Shown here one piece after another: positions 1 to 6,603 of a stretch of 21,654 bases of DNA; positions within the stretch are counted from its first letter, which is position 1; each line of letters opens with the position of its first letter. Made by a program: the position numbers and the translations under genes. Under the pieces are notes generated by a model. The model did not search any database and was not told the DNA's origin. It saw nothing but the letters and a program-made list of their open reading frames with translations. This stretch comes from SABY01 sp964612515 (GTDB lineage Bacteria; Bacteroidota; Bacteroidia; Bacteroidales; 4484-276), in assembly GCA_964612515.1 (NCBI GenBank), contig CAZTCX010000050.1, positions 1 to 21,654 on the forward strand. Reading direction: 5' to 3'.

Positions 1-581
1 TTTACATAGTGATATTCAGGGTCTGAAAAATTACCGCTACCATCGTTGTACAAAATGCCCCAGAACTGGCCATTGTTGGAGGCAACAACAATATCTAAAT
101 CATTATCGCTATTTATGTCGCCATAAGTTATGGCTGAAAATGTTTCGCTACTATTTAATGGAAAATCCAGAAACATTTCAAATGTGCCAGAGTAGTTATA
201 AAATATTCTAATGTATCTATCTGCTATACCTGTAGTAAAATCTGACATAAAAGAAACAATGTCCGGGTAATTATCACTATCAATACATACGGCAAAAATA
301 TTTTCCTGATATCCACAAAAAAATATTGATGTGTCTATATTTGCAAAGTTTCCGTTATTGGTGTTTTCTAACAATGTGATGGTTGTGTTGGTATTTTGCC
401 ATGATGTTTTATGTCCAATAACAATATCATTGTCACCATCCATATCAATATCACCGGCTGTAACACTCCACGCAGCGATTGGTACAGAGTACTGGCTTTT
501 GTTATCCCCAGTAGTAAAAGCTATTAACAACAATGAAACTAAAATGAGTGAATAACGGTTAAAAATTACTGAAGTTTTCAT
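1..581 (-). CDS. FG-GAP/VCBS-repeat secreted protein, N-terminal part (runs off left edge)
   Basis: I translated this frame by hand: it is open from an ATG at 581 to the window edge (193 codons plus two bases). The N-terminus has a hydrophobic signal-peptide-like stretch (residues about 10-22). It is followed by Ca-binding-loop motifs of FG-GAP/VCBS type: GDIDMDGDNDIV near residue 43, a weaker DSDNYPDIV, and GDINSDNDLDIVVA near residue 155. Such repeats form beta-propeller blades on surface or secreted proteins. The protein is a clear paralogue of the VCBS protein at 1405-2883: both share a DGDxDIVxGH segment shortly after the signal peptide. The start lies 4 bases after the stop of the 47-aa ORF at 586-729, so the two are probably co-transcribed. 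A C-terminal T9SS sorting domain is expected outside the window. The ligand or function is unknown. Confidence 0.85.
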   Translation of the reverse strand, partial: MKTSVIFNRYSLILVSLLLIAFTTGDNKSQYSVPIAAWSVTAGDIDMDGDNDIVIGHKTSWQNTNTTITLLENTNNGNFANIDTSIFFCGYQENIFAVCIDSDNYPDIVSFMSDFTTGIADRYIRIFYNYSGTFEMFLDFPLNSSETFSAITYGDINSDNDLDIVVASNNGQFWGILYNDGSGNFSDPEYHYV

Positions 582-585
582 GGCT

Positions 586-729
586 TTAGCGTTTTATAAA
601 TTTTGCGGTTTGTACTACGTAATCGTAAGTGAAATGCAGTGTGTTTATTTGCACAGGCGCTGTCCAATCCTGAGAATAAGAAGTTATTGCAAAAACAAAA
701 GAAATAAGTAAGAGTAGCGTCTTTTTCAT
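586..729 (-). CDS. 47-aa signal-peptide ORF, probable remnant of a T9SS small protein
   Basis: ATG at 729, TAA at 586-588. The first 23 residues (MKKTLLLLISFVFAITSYSQ, then DWT) are nearly identical to the start of the 117-aa protein at 2891-3244, including the signal peptide and the SYSQDW junction. After about residue 26 the likeness ends: the T9SS sorting domain of the longer paralogue is missing and a short unrelated tail (VVQTAKFIKR) closes the frame. The leader up to about 100 bases upstream is almost identical in both copies, so it may still be transcribed and serve as the leader cistron of the VCBS gene 4 bases downstream. It may be a decayed gene or a tiny secreted peptide; sequence alone does not decide. 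Confidence 0.55.
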   Translation of the reverse strand: MKKTLLLLISFVFAITSYSQDWTAPVQINTLHFTYDYVVQTAKFIKR

Positions 730-987
730 ATCAATCTCTTTTTATAGTTTGTCGTATTTTCATCTTTATCATGTTTTATGTAAAAATACTGTAAAAAGGT
801 AATGCCAACCAAGCATTTCTGATTTATTTATTAACAAGTTATTAACAGTACGCGTACAATCGCTGATGGCTTTAGTGGCCAAGATTATGCTCGCCAAAGC
901 TCGGAATACCCTCAATGGTTTTGGTGGGATAAAAAACAAAACGGGAATCTATTCTGGTCGAATGGATTCCCGTTCGCTACGCACGCT
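662..987. repeat. Segmental repeat copy 1 (about 325 bp, pairs with 3178-3499)
   Basis: By eye this segment matches 3178-3499 at roughly 90% over its full length, with a few small indels. Read on the minus strand it contains a terminator hairpin, a linker, an untranslated leader and the first 20 or so codons of the downstream signal-peptide gene. Similarity stops sharply at the shared sequence ACGCACGCT on one side and fades inside the signal-peptide gene on the other. It covers the whole gene-free stretch between 730 and 985. It contains the 10-bp palindrome GTACGCGTAC at 848-857, which is GTACATGTAC in the other copy. Confidence 0.9.
929..974 (-). terminator. Rho-independent terminator of the pseudogene at 986-1275
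   Basis: Arms 940-949 (AACGGGAATC) and 965-974 (GATTCCCGTT) are perfectly complementary. They extend inward with ATTC/GAAT (951-954/960-963) around a 5-base loop. On the minus strand the stem is followed directly by TTTTGTTTTTTAT, the U-tract expected of an intrinsic terminator. It starts 11 bases after the stop codon at 986, so its natural client is the sorting-domain pseudogene upstream. Confidence 0.75.
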
Positions 988-1275
988 ATTTTATTACTGT
1001 CATTTTTCTGGCATCCGTGGTTTGCCCGTTGACGCTGATGGAATAGAAATAGATTCCGTTTGTTAGCCCGGTGGCATTAAATGAGATTTGATGCGTGCCT
1101 TTTGTTTGGGTTCCTTCGTTTATCTGGCTGATCAATTGTCCGGTGTAGTTGTAAATGTTCAGCTGGACGGTTGATTCATTTTCGAGCTTGTACCCGATTT
1201 GTGTTGTGCCTGTGCGCTAATTGCAGCACACAATACAATCGCCAGAAGCGATAAAGTAAACCTGAACTTTTTCAT
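986..1275 (-). pseudogene. Frameshifted signal peptide + T9SS sorting domain
   Basis: An ATG at 1273-1275, preceded by a clear Shine-Dalgarno sequence (AAAAGGAGACAACGTT), opens a signal peptide MKKFRFTLSLLAIVLCAAIS ending in AQAQ. That frame stops after 38 codons near 1159. In a different frame, entered around 1205, the sequence reads as a textbook type A T9SS C-terminal sorting domain (YKLENESTVQLNIYNYTGQL ... GLTNGIYFYSISVNGQ ... KMTVIK, TAG at 986-988). The most economical reading is a T9SS cargo gene that lost its whole passenger domain and the reading frame by deletion. Its terminator is still in place at 929-974. A sequencing error could explain the frame change but not the missing passenger. 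Confidence 0.75.
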
Positions 1276-1404
1276 AACGTTGTCTCCTTTTAATAATTAA
1301 GTGAACAAAAAATTGAGTTATAATAATGGCAATATGCCGCTATTTTCAAAATTGAATATCCCAAATTTACGAATCAACATTATTCATTCATTATTAGTAA
1401 ATTG

Positions 1405-2883
1405 TCAAATAACTATAATTTTAATACTTTCGGCCGGAGTGCCGTTAACAATAAGCCAGGCGAGGTAAATGCCCGGTTTTAATCGGTCCTTGTTATGAGT
1501 ACAGGCATTCCAGAAGGTACTCCCGTTTTGATCTGCTTGTATTGATGATACCATGTTTCCATGTAAATCATATATCTGTATTTTGGCAGGAGCCTGCCCG
1601 GATAGCTCATACGAGAATGTTGCCTGATTACTTACCGGATTCGGGGTACAGGTTAAATTGAATTGAAAATGCTTGTTAATTTCATTTTCTAAAATTTCAG
1701 TAACAGGGTCTTCACTGAAACCCCCACGGCCATCGTTAAAAAGAATATTCACGGTTGATTTATATGTCGATTTTGTTTCTATTATCAGATTTTGGGTAAA
1801 GGCAATGTCGTTGAATCCGTTGTTGTCAAAATCTGCACAAACCATCTCACATCCACCTCCATATCCGGTTTTGTAAGCTACAAAGAGGGGTTTATCAAGA
1901 ATGAAGTTGCCCTGATTGAAATAAACAACGAGCCCTGTATTATCAGCCAAATGAAAAACCGCATCGGGAAGACCGTCATTGTTAAAATCAGATGCAGCGA
2001 ATTCGTCTGTAAGTTCTTCGAAATTTAATACTTCTCTCAGTTCAAAATTCTGGCCATCTATATTTTCCTGCACCGACACAAAGGAGTAACCCCAAAAACA
2101 GGTGTAAGCCACAATGTCCAAATCATTATCGCCATCAAAATCAACAATATGGGTATTGGTACGACCTGTGCCATTTTCCAGTTCCAACTTTTCAAAATGG
2201 TCGCCATAGTTAAAATAGATTTCGGCATAAACCCCGGTTAGCACCACATCATCAAGGCCGTTGTTGTCAAAATCTCCGCAATTTATAGTCAGGGGTTCAA
2301 AGTCTAAGGTGTTGAAATACTCTGGTTCGTTAAACTTCCCGGTTCCGTCATTTATCATTGTACCCAGATAGTTGTTTTCGTAGGTAATAAAAACCAAATC
2401 AGGTAAAGAATCATCATTCATTTTGCCAGTTGTAAAATCGTAGTTACCATATTGCATTGGATAAAAATCAATGTCTAAACCTGTTATATTTTTAGTTATT
2501 ACTGCGGTCAAGGGTGTCTCATTCTCATAATGTCGAGCAATAATAGAGGGGGTTCCATTTTGTGTTAATTGATCAACAATAATTGTAAATTGATTGTAGT
2601 TGAGGAATATAGAATCCTTTAATTGAAATATGCCTGAACCTTGATTTTGCAAATAGGCTACCCCTCCCCAATTAAAACTACTATTGTAGCCATGCCCTGT
2701 AACAATATCGATGTCCCCATCGAGGTCGAGGTCAGCACAGGCAATTGATTGAAGCAGTCGTGGCACTTCGTAAACCGATCGCCCGGAATCGCTGGTGAAG
2801 GATAGGAGCAAAATAGCGGCAAAGAGAAATAGTGAATTTTTCATTGTTAATTGTTTTAATGTTTTAAAAGTAGTGTTTTTCAT
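1405..2883 (-). CDS. FG-GAP/VCBS-repeat protein with T9SS C-terminal sorting domain
   Basis: 492 aa if it starts at ATG 2883. An internal Met14 (2844) directly before the hydrophobic segment NSLFLFAAILLLSFTS (residues 16-31) is an equally good start. Calcium-loop motifs of FG-GAP/VCBS repeats are visible at about residues 51-62 (DLDLDGDIDIV), 156-164, 204-214 (DFDNNGLDDVV), 248-258 (DFDGDNDLDIV), 299-309 (DFNNDGLPDAV) and 351-361 (DFDNNGFNDIA), enough for a beta-propeller. Residues about 408-492 form a type A T9SS sorting domain (TCTPNPVSNQATFSYEL ... IYDLHGN ... LKPGIYLAWLIVNG). The product should be exported through Sec, then secreted or surface-anchored by the type IX system. It begins 7 bases after the stop of the 117-aa gene at 2891, so the two form an operon. 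Ligand unknown. Confidence 0.9.
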   Translation of the reverse strand: MKNTTFKTLKQLTMKNSLFLFAAILLLSFTSDSGRSVYEVPRLLQSIACADLDLDGDIDIVTGHGYNSSFNWGGVAYLQNQGSGIFQLKDSIFLNYNQFTIIVDQLTQNGTPSIIARHYENETPLTAVITKNITGLDIDFYPMQYGNYDFTTGKMNDDSLPDLVFITYENNYLGTMINDGTGKFNEPEYFNTLDFEPLTINCGDFDNNGLDDVVLTGVYAEIYFNYGDHFEKLELENGTGRTNTHIVDFDGDNDLDIVAYTCFWGYSFVSVQENIDGQNFELREVLNFEELTDEFAASDFNNDGLPDAVFHLADNTGLVVYFNQGNFILDKPLFVAYKTGYGGGCEMVCADFDNNGFNDIAFTQNLIIETKSTYKSTVNILFNDGRGGFSEDPVTEILENEINKHFQFNLTCTPNPVSNQATFSYELSGQAPAKIQIYDLHGNMVSSIQADQNGSTFWNACTHNKDRLKPGIYLAWLIVNGTPAESIKIIVI

Positions 2884-2890
2884 GGTACGA

Positions 2891-3244
2891 TTACAATTTT
2901 ACGATTTTAACAGATTCTTCAGGCTTGTCTTCAACAATAAGCCAGGCGAGGTAAATGCCCGGTCTTAAACCAGCGTGATTTCTATTACTAAAATTCCAGA
3001 AGGCTTTACCGTTTTTTATTGGGACCAACATCGCTACAAGGTTTCCCTGTAGATCAGTAATACGGATTTCTGCATAGACATTTTTCGAATGATCAAATGA
3101 AAAATTGGCTTGGTCTATTATCGGATTAGGAAAACAAGTTAACCTGAATCGTTGATTGGTGTTTGACACAGGTATTGCCCAATCCTGGGAATAAGAAGCT
3201 ATTACAAAAACAAAAGAAATAAGGAAGAGTAGCGTCTTTTTCAT
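2891..3244 (-). CDS. 117-aa minimal T9SS protein: signal peptide plus sorting domain only
   Basis: Residues 1-20 are a signal peptide (MKKTLLFLISFVFVIASYSQ). Only about a dozen residues separate it from a type A T9SS C-terminal domain at about 33-117 (LTCFPNPIIDQANFSF ... ITDLQGNLV ... GLRPGIYLAWLIVEDKPEES). No passenger domain is present. The C-terminal third closely resembles that of the neighbouring VCBS protein: both read GIYLAWLIV, and a 27-base stretch at 2938-2964 recurs at 1453-1479 with almost no change. The gene starts the operon with the VCBS gene 7 bases downstream. In the paralogous module at 586-729 the same N-terminus is kept but the sorting domain is lost. It could compete for, or modulate, the T9SS machinery, or be a passenger-less relic. 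The reading frame itself looks intact. Confidence 0.85.
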   Translation of the reverse strand: MKKTLLFLISFVFVIASYSQDWAIPVSNTNQRFRLTCFPNPIIDQANFSFDHSKNVYAEIRITDLQGNLVAMLVPIKNGKAFWNFSNRNHAGLRPGIYLAWLIVEDKPEESVKIVKL

Positions 3245-3499
3245 ATCAATCTCTTTTTATAGTTTGTCGTATTTTCATCTTTATCATGTTTTATGTAAAA
3301 ATACTGTAAAAAGATAATACCAACCAAGTATTTCTGATTTATTTAAGTTATTAACAGTACATGTACGGTCACGAATGGCTTGGGGGTTGCACAAAATAAC
3401 GCTCGCCAAAGCTCGGAATACCCTCAATGGTTTTGGTGGGATAAAAAACAAAACAGGAATCTATTCTGGTCGAATGGATTCCCGTTCACTACGCACGCT
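3178..3499. repeat. Segmental repeat copy 2 (pairs with 662-987)
   Basis: Second copy of the duplicated segment: start of the signal-peptide gene, its leader, a linker and a terminator-like hairpin. Differences from copy 1 are scattered substitutions plus a short deletion in the run after TTTCTGATTTATTTA. Unlike copy 1, no sorting-domain gene lies on its far side: similarity ends at GCACGCT (3493-3499) and unrelated sequence follows. Confidence 0.9.
3441..3486 (-). terminator. Terminator-like hairpin, orphaned copy
   Basis: Same hairpin as at 929-974. Arms are 3452-3461 (AACAGGAATC) and 3477-3486 (GATTCCCGTT), with one substitution that leaves a G-U pair on the minus-strand RNA, followed there by TTTTGTTTTTTAT. 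No gene is recognisable immediately upstream on the minus strand, so it appears to have been carried in with the duplicated segment. Confidence 0.55.
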
Positions 3500-4192
3500 G
3501 CCGTAGCAGGGTGTTTCGCGTCAGGTTACTGTTATTGTAGTTGCTCCTCGCCGGGCATTCATTGCTAAGTGCCTTTTGTGGAGCCTGGTTGGCGGCTTGC
3601 TGTCGGTGAAGACAAGAAGTGATGCCAACCTGAGCATTTTGTGAAGATCGCTGCCCTTGTTGTTCCGTAGAGCGTGGCCTCGATCTGACACCTTTTGTGG
3701 TGAGTTCCTGTTTCGGAATCCTCCGCGTGTGGTGTCCTGGTTCCATTTCCTCATCATCATAGGGCGGCACACGGGGTGCTTTGCAGTGTTGATGTCCGTC
3801 GCAACAATGCTTGTGAAAACATCCCGGCTTTTGCAAGCCGGCACCGCTATCCGAAGATGGCTGTGGGTTGGTCGGATTGAAGGATTTTTAAAGAACTGGT
3901 GATTGACAGAACCGGCAATTGAATGCCTGCGTTTTGTTTTCCCAGGGATTTCAGGGCTTTCGTCCTTCGTCCCCATTCACGCCAAGCTAACTTTTTATCT
4001 CTGGCCTGATGCGACAAATATACAGCAACAAACCAATACCAGCCAAGCTTTTTCTCTCTTTTTAATTCACCGGTTATCAACCGGGCTTTTCAACAATCGT
4101 TGATAACGCTGGAAGGCTTTTCGCAGTGAACCCCGGAGCAGAAATTTAGCGAAAGCGCCATTAACAAAATGTTGATAAAGGAAATGGCGTTT
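3500..4192. other. Gene-poor stretch with no recognisable product
   Basis: About 690 bp with several overlapping open frames of 66-151 codons on both strands. None has a recognisable domain, signal peptide or consistent coding composition, and they contradict each other, so I call no gene. Visible structures are the inverted repeat CCGGTTATCAACCGG at 4070-4084, and a second nested one, TTATCAAC (4074-4081) with GTTGATAA (4099-4106). CGCCATT (4157-4163) with AATGGCG (4183-4189) stands just beyond the stop of the IS1380 remnant. The 4070-4190 part probably belongs to the end of that IS. Confidence 0.5.
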
Positions 4193-4423
4193 TTAATAAA
4201 GCTTGCTGTAGAAGGCGGTCGGTAATTGTATTTTTATTTTGGATTTCAACACTGTTACCTGCGCAGCTACCTTGAACACCTTGAGCTGAATCGATTTCAT
4301 CGTTGCCTTAATTTGATTTTCTACTTCTCTTAGCAAAAGCAAACCGCCATTATTCGAGGTCTCTTTATGAGCAAATTGCACTTCTACTTTTTTACCTCCA
4401 CATTCAGCAACATTGAAGAGCAT
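4193..4423 (-). pseudogene. Internally deleted IS1380-family transposase (76 codons)
   Basis: The frame joins two recognisable ends of a Bacteroidota IS1380-type transposase. Residues 1-38 (FNVAECGGKKVEVQF ... GGLLLLREVENQI) match the conserved N-terminus. Residues about 39-76 (KATMKSIQLKVFKVAAQVTV ... KIKIQLPTAFYSKLY) match the conserved C-terminus. Full-length members are well over 400 aa, so about 350 residues, including the catalytic acidic residues, are missing, yet the join is in frame. The product cannot be an active transposase. The surrounding sequence to about 4070 on one side and about 4560 on the other may carry the IS ends. I could not define terminal inverted repeats with confidence. 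Family identification is from memory of conserved end motifs. Confidence 0.75.
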
Positions 4424-4595
4424 TGCCTGAGAGTTTTTGCTTGAATCAGCACTTTTCGTTTGGGAATTATTACTACTTTTACGCTTTGTGAAAACGCCTT
4501 GCTTTTACACCTCATGAGTGCTGTTTATCAATGAGATAACCTACATATTTTCCCTCTTTTTTTTGTTTTATGAATGATTCAGGTTAGAAGGAGAG

Positions 4596-4690
4596 GTTAG
4601 AAAAAAAAGAATAGAAGGTGGATTTTAAAAACTTCAAATCACAAATTTACAAATGACAAATAAATCCCAAATCACAAATTTCAAATAGCT
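4596..4690. repeat. AT-rich intergenic repeat, arm-only copy
   Basis: About 93 bp, from GTTAGAAAAAAAAGAATAG to CACAAATTTCAAATAGCT, which recurs at 4829-4921 with roughly 90% identity. It consists of loosely periodic CAAAT/ACAAAT words (CAAATGACAAATAAATCCC is identical in both). In this copy only the left arm of the longer imperfect palindrome described at 4829-4995 is present; the composite palindromic element follows at once. Confidence 0.85.
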
Positions 4691-4691
4691 G

Positions 4692-4818
4692 CGTTTGGAC
4701 GAGGTACAACCTCGTCCATATTATTCTTACAGGCTTTTCCTGGTGAGATGATCTGATCAGAAAAAGCAGGCTAAGCCTGCAAAAATAGAAACGACTTAGG
4801 CCAAGCCTAAGCCGAACC
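4692..4818. repeat. Composite palindromic element, copy 1
   Basis: An ordered set of small palindromes with conserved spacers. TGGACGAGGT/ACCTCGTCCA at 4696-4705/4709-4718, then ATTATTCTTACAGGCT, a variable stretch, GCAGGCTAAGCCTGC at 4766-4780, the spacer AAAAATAGAAACGA, then CTTAGGC/GCCTAAG at 4795-4801/4805-4811 and GCCGAACC. The same order and spacers recur at 6155-6322 and 6328-6510. No open frame of substance crosses it. Confidence 0.85.
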
Positions 4819-4828
4819 AAGGTTGGAA

Positions 4829-4995
4829 GTTAGAAAAAGGAATAGAAGGAAGGTTTTAAAATCTTCAAATCACAAATTTTCAAATGACAAATAAATCCCA
4901 AATCACAAATTTCAAATGGCTCAGCGCCTTGGCTTTTTGGGTTTTGGTCGTTGAGATTTATTTGGAATTTGCTTTATTGTCTTTTGAAATTTGTT
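4829..4995. repeat. AT-rich long imperfect palindrome, copy 2
   Basis: The left arm (4866-4918, words such as CAAATGACAAATAAATCCC) is roughly the reverse complement of the right arm (4950-4995, GATTTATTTGGAATTTGC ... TTTTGAAATTTG). A centre rich in GGCTCAGCGCCTTGGCTTTTT lies between them. The RNA of either strand could fold into a long interrupted hairpin. Related copies are at 6018-6150, 7484-7680 and, degenerate, 12783-12935. The right arm lies directly before the HtrA gene, so it also forms that gene's upstream region. Confidence 0.8.
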
Positions 4996-5025
4996 AAAGT
5001 AATTTCATTAAAAACAAAAAGTTGT

Positions 5026-6006
5026 ATGTCAATATTTAAAAATAGCTCGCCTGATAAACAAGATCAGCCGCTGCTGGATGCCTACTCACAAACCATTGTG
5101 AATGTAGCCGGGCGCGCTTCGGGGTCGGTGGTAAACATTCGCATCACCAAAGAAAATATGCCACAACCTGCCAACGCCGGGCAGCCTTTTGGTGGAGGAT
5201 CGGGTTTTGCAATTGGCGGGCAGGGAATTATCCTCACCAACCACCATGTGATTCACCAACACAAAGAAATAATCGTGACGCTGCCATCGGGCAAAATGCT
5301 TCGTCCAACGGTTATAGGTGCTGATGCTGCCACCGACCTTGCCGTACTCAAAATTGACGATAACAGCCTGCCACCACTCTCTTTTGCCGATTCTGACAAA
5401 CTCCAGCCCGGACAAATCGCCATAGCAATTGGCAACCCGCTGGGCTTTCAGCACACCGTAACAGCAGGAGTGGTGAGCGCGCTGGGGCGCAGCCTTCGCT
5501 CACAAAGCGGCCGCATGATTGATGGCATTATTCAAACCGACGCTGCTCTGAATCCCGGCAGTTCCGGCGGTCCGCTGATGGATTCTGCCGGAAATGTAAT
5601 TGGCGTTGCAACAGCCATCATCAAGCAGGCGCAGGGAATTTGCTTTGCCGTTTCTTCCAACATGGCCGCTTATATTTCCAATCTCCTGATCCGTGACGGC
5701 AAAATACGCCGCGCCTGGCTGGGCATTACCGGGCAAACCATCCGGCTGCAGCCGGAGATGATAAAAACGCATCAATTGAAGCAAGTCTCGGCAGTGTATG
5801 TTTCGGCAGTGAGTCAGGTGCCGTCTATCGACAACAGCGGCCTTCACAAAGGCGACCTGCTCATGGCGCTCAACGGCCAGCCCACCACCTCCATTGACGA
5901 CCTGCACAAAATACTCACGCAGGAAACCATAGGAAAATCATTAACCGCCACGCTGCTGCGCAACAACCAACTGATAGAACGAAAGCTGGTGCCCGCCGAA
6001 ATGTAA
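5026..6006 (+). CDS. HtrA/Deg-like trypsin-type serine protease with one PDZ domain, no signal peptide
   Basis: 326 aa from ATG 5026. The frame stays open upstream to a TTG at 4951, but those codons lie in the palindromic repeat, so the ATG is preferred. Residues about 30-220 form the protease domain. His74 in TNHHVI, Asp104 in TDLAVLKI and Ser180 in NPGSSGGPL make a complete catalytic triad. GSGFAI (59-63) and IAIAIGNPLG are typical of the S1C family. Residues about 228-322 form a single PDZ domain (AWLGITGQ ... LHKGDLLMALNGQ). The family degrades misfolded proteins, usually in the periplasm. Here no signal peptide or membrane segment follows the chosen start, so a cytoplasmic location is implied; the TTG start would add a hydrophobic N-terminus. 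It is monocistronic, flanked on both sides by repeats. Confidence 0.88.
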   Translation: MSIFKNSSPDKQDQPLLDAYSQTIVNVAGRASGSVVNIRITKENMPQPANAGQPFGGGSGFAIGGQGIILTNHHVIHQHKEIIVTLPSGKMLRPTVIGADAATDLAVLKIDDNSLPPLSFADSDKLQPGQIAIAIGNPLGFQHTVTAGVVSALGRSLRSQSGRMIDGIIQTDAALNPGSSGGPLMDSAGNVIGVATAIIKQAQGICFAVSSNMAAYISNLLIRDGKIRRAWLGITGQTIRLQPEMIKTHQLKQVSAVYVSAVSQVPSIDNSGLHKGDLLMALNGQPTTSIDDLHKILTQETIGKSLTATLLRNNQLIERKLVPAEM

Positions 6007-6017
6007 GTGAAAGTACC

Positions 6018-6150
6018 AAATAACAAATCTACAAATGACAAATAAGTGCCAAAATCCAAATTTCAAATGGCTCAGCGCCTAGGCTTTTTGGATTTTGATC
6101 GTTGAGATTTATTTTGATAATTTGTTTGTTAGAATTTGAAATTTGTCCGT
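6018..6150. repeat. AT-rich long imperfect palindrome, copy 3
   Basis: It begins 12 bases after the protease stop codon. Left arm AACAAATCTACAAATGACA and AAATTTCAAATGGCTCAGCG, centre CGCCTAGGCTTTTTGGATTTTG, right arm GAGATTTATTTTGATAATTTG and GAATTTGAAATTTGTCC. It is close to 4862-4995 in both arms and centre, so the protease gene is bracketed by two copies in the same orientation. Confidence 0.8.
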
Positions 6151-6154
6151 CATG

Positions 6155-6322
6155 GTGTTTGGACGAGGTGTGGACGAGGTTGTACCTCGTCCACATTATT
6201 CTTACAGGCTGTGCCTGTGCCTGTATCTCATTCCACTATGTTTTTTATTCAACAATATTTGCAAAAAAGGCAGGCGCAGCCTGCAAAAATAGAAACGACT
6301 TAGGCGCAGCCTAAGCCGAACC
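6155..6322. repeat. Composite palindromic element, copy 2
   Basis: Same module order as 4692-4818. TGGACGAGGT/ACCTCGTCCA at 6171-6180/6184-6193 (preceded by an extra half-copy TTTGGACGAGGTG), ATTATTCTTACAGGCT, a longer variable stretch, GGCAGGCGCAGCCTGC, AAAAATAGAAACGA, CTTAGGCGCAGCCTAAG and CCGAACC. The trinucleotides between the palindrome halves differ from copy 1 (TAA to GCA, CAA to GCA) while the stems stay paired. Confidence 0.85.
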
Positions 6323-6327
6323 TCCTC

Positions 6328-6510
6328 GTTTGGATGAAGTTGTGGTTTGGACGAGGAGTTTGGACGAGGAGTTTGGACGGGGAGTTTGGACGAGGCTGAG
6401 CCTCGTCCACATGTATTTTTACAGGCTTTGCCTATATTAATAAACCGAATAGAAAAAGCAGGCAAAGCCTGTAAAAATAGATACGACTTAGGCCAAGCCT
6501 ATGCGGAACG
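6328..6510. repeat. Composite palindromic element, copy 3, with 13-bp tandem repeats
   Basis: It opens with a tandem array of GTTTGGACGAGGA-type units at 6345-6357, 6358-6370, 6371-6383 and 6384-6396, plus a diverged one at 6328-6340. The last unit forms an 11-bp palindrome with 6399-6409 (AGCCTCGTCCA). Then TATTTTTACAGGCTTTGCCT (6414-6433) is exactly reverse-complementary to 6460-6479, giving a 20-bp stem with a 26-base loop. The CTTAGGC/GCCTA part follows. The rest of the gene-free interval to 6603 holds a sequence of about 23 bp at 6528-6550 that resembles 7632-7655. Confidence 0.85.
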
Positions 6511-6603
6511 TGGATTTATTTGCAGCTGCTTACTTCGACTCCTGGCGGATATTTTATTATTTTTTGGGGCTTACATGCTCAACAAATAATCTCATTAATT
6601 GAG

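Noticed and set aside
331..555. 74-codon plus-strand open frame
   Set aside because: Antisense to the VCBS protein at 1-581, whose calcium-loop motifs show the true frame.
3489..3976. Overlapping minus-strand open frames of 115 and 151 codons
   Set aside because: They contradict each other in different frames, have no recognisable domain or signal peptide, and their composition (many Arg, His, Gln, Thr) looks like translated non-coding sequence.
4951..5025. N-terminal extension of the HtrA-like protease from a TTG codon
   Set aside because: The codons lie in the arm of a dispersed repeat and the next ATG fits the family start better; kept only as an alternative.
4692..6510. Possible CRISPR array
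   Set aside because: The repeated palindromes are not evenly spaced, spacers between copies are conserved rather than unique, and no cas gene is near.
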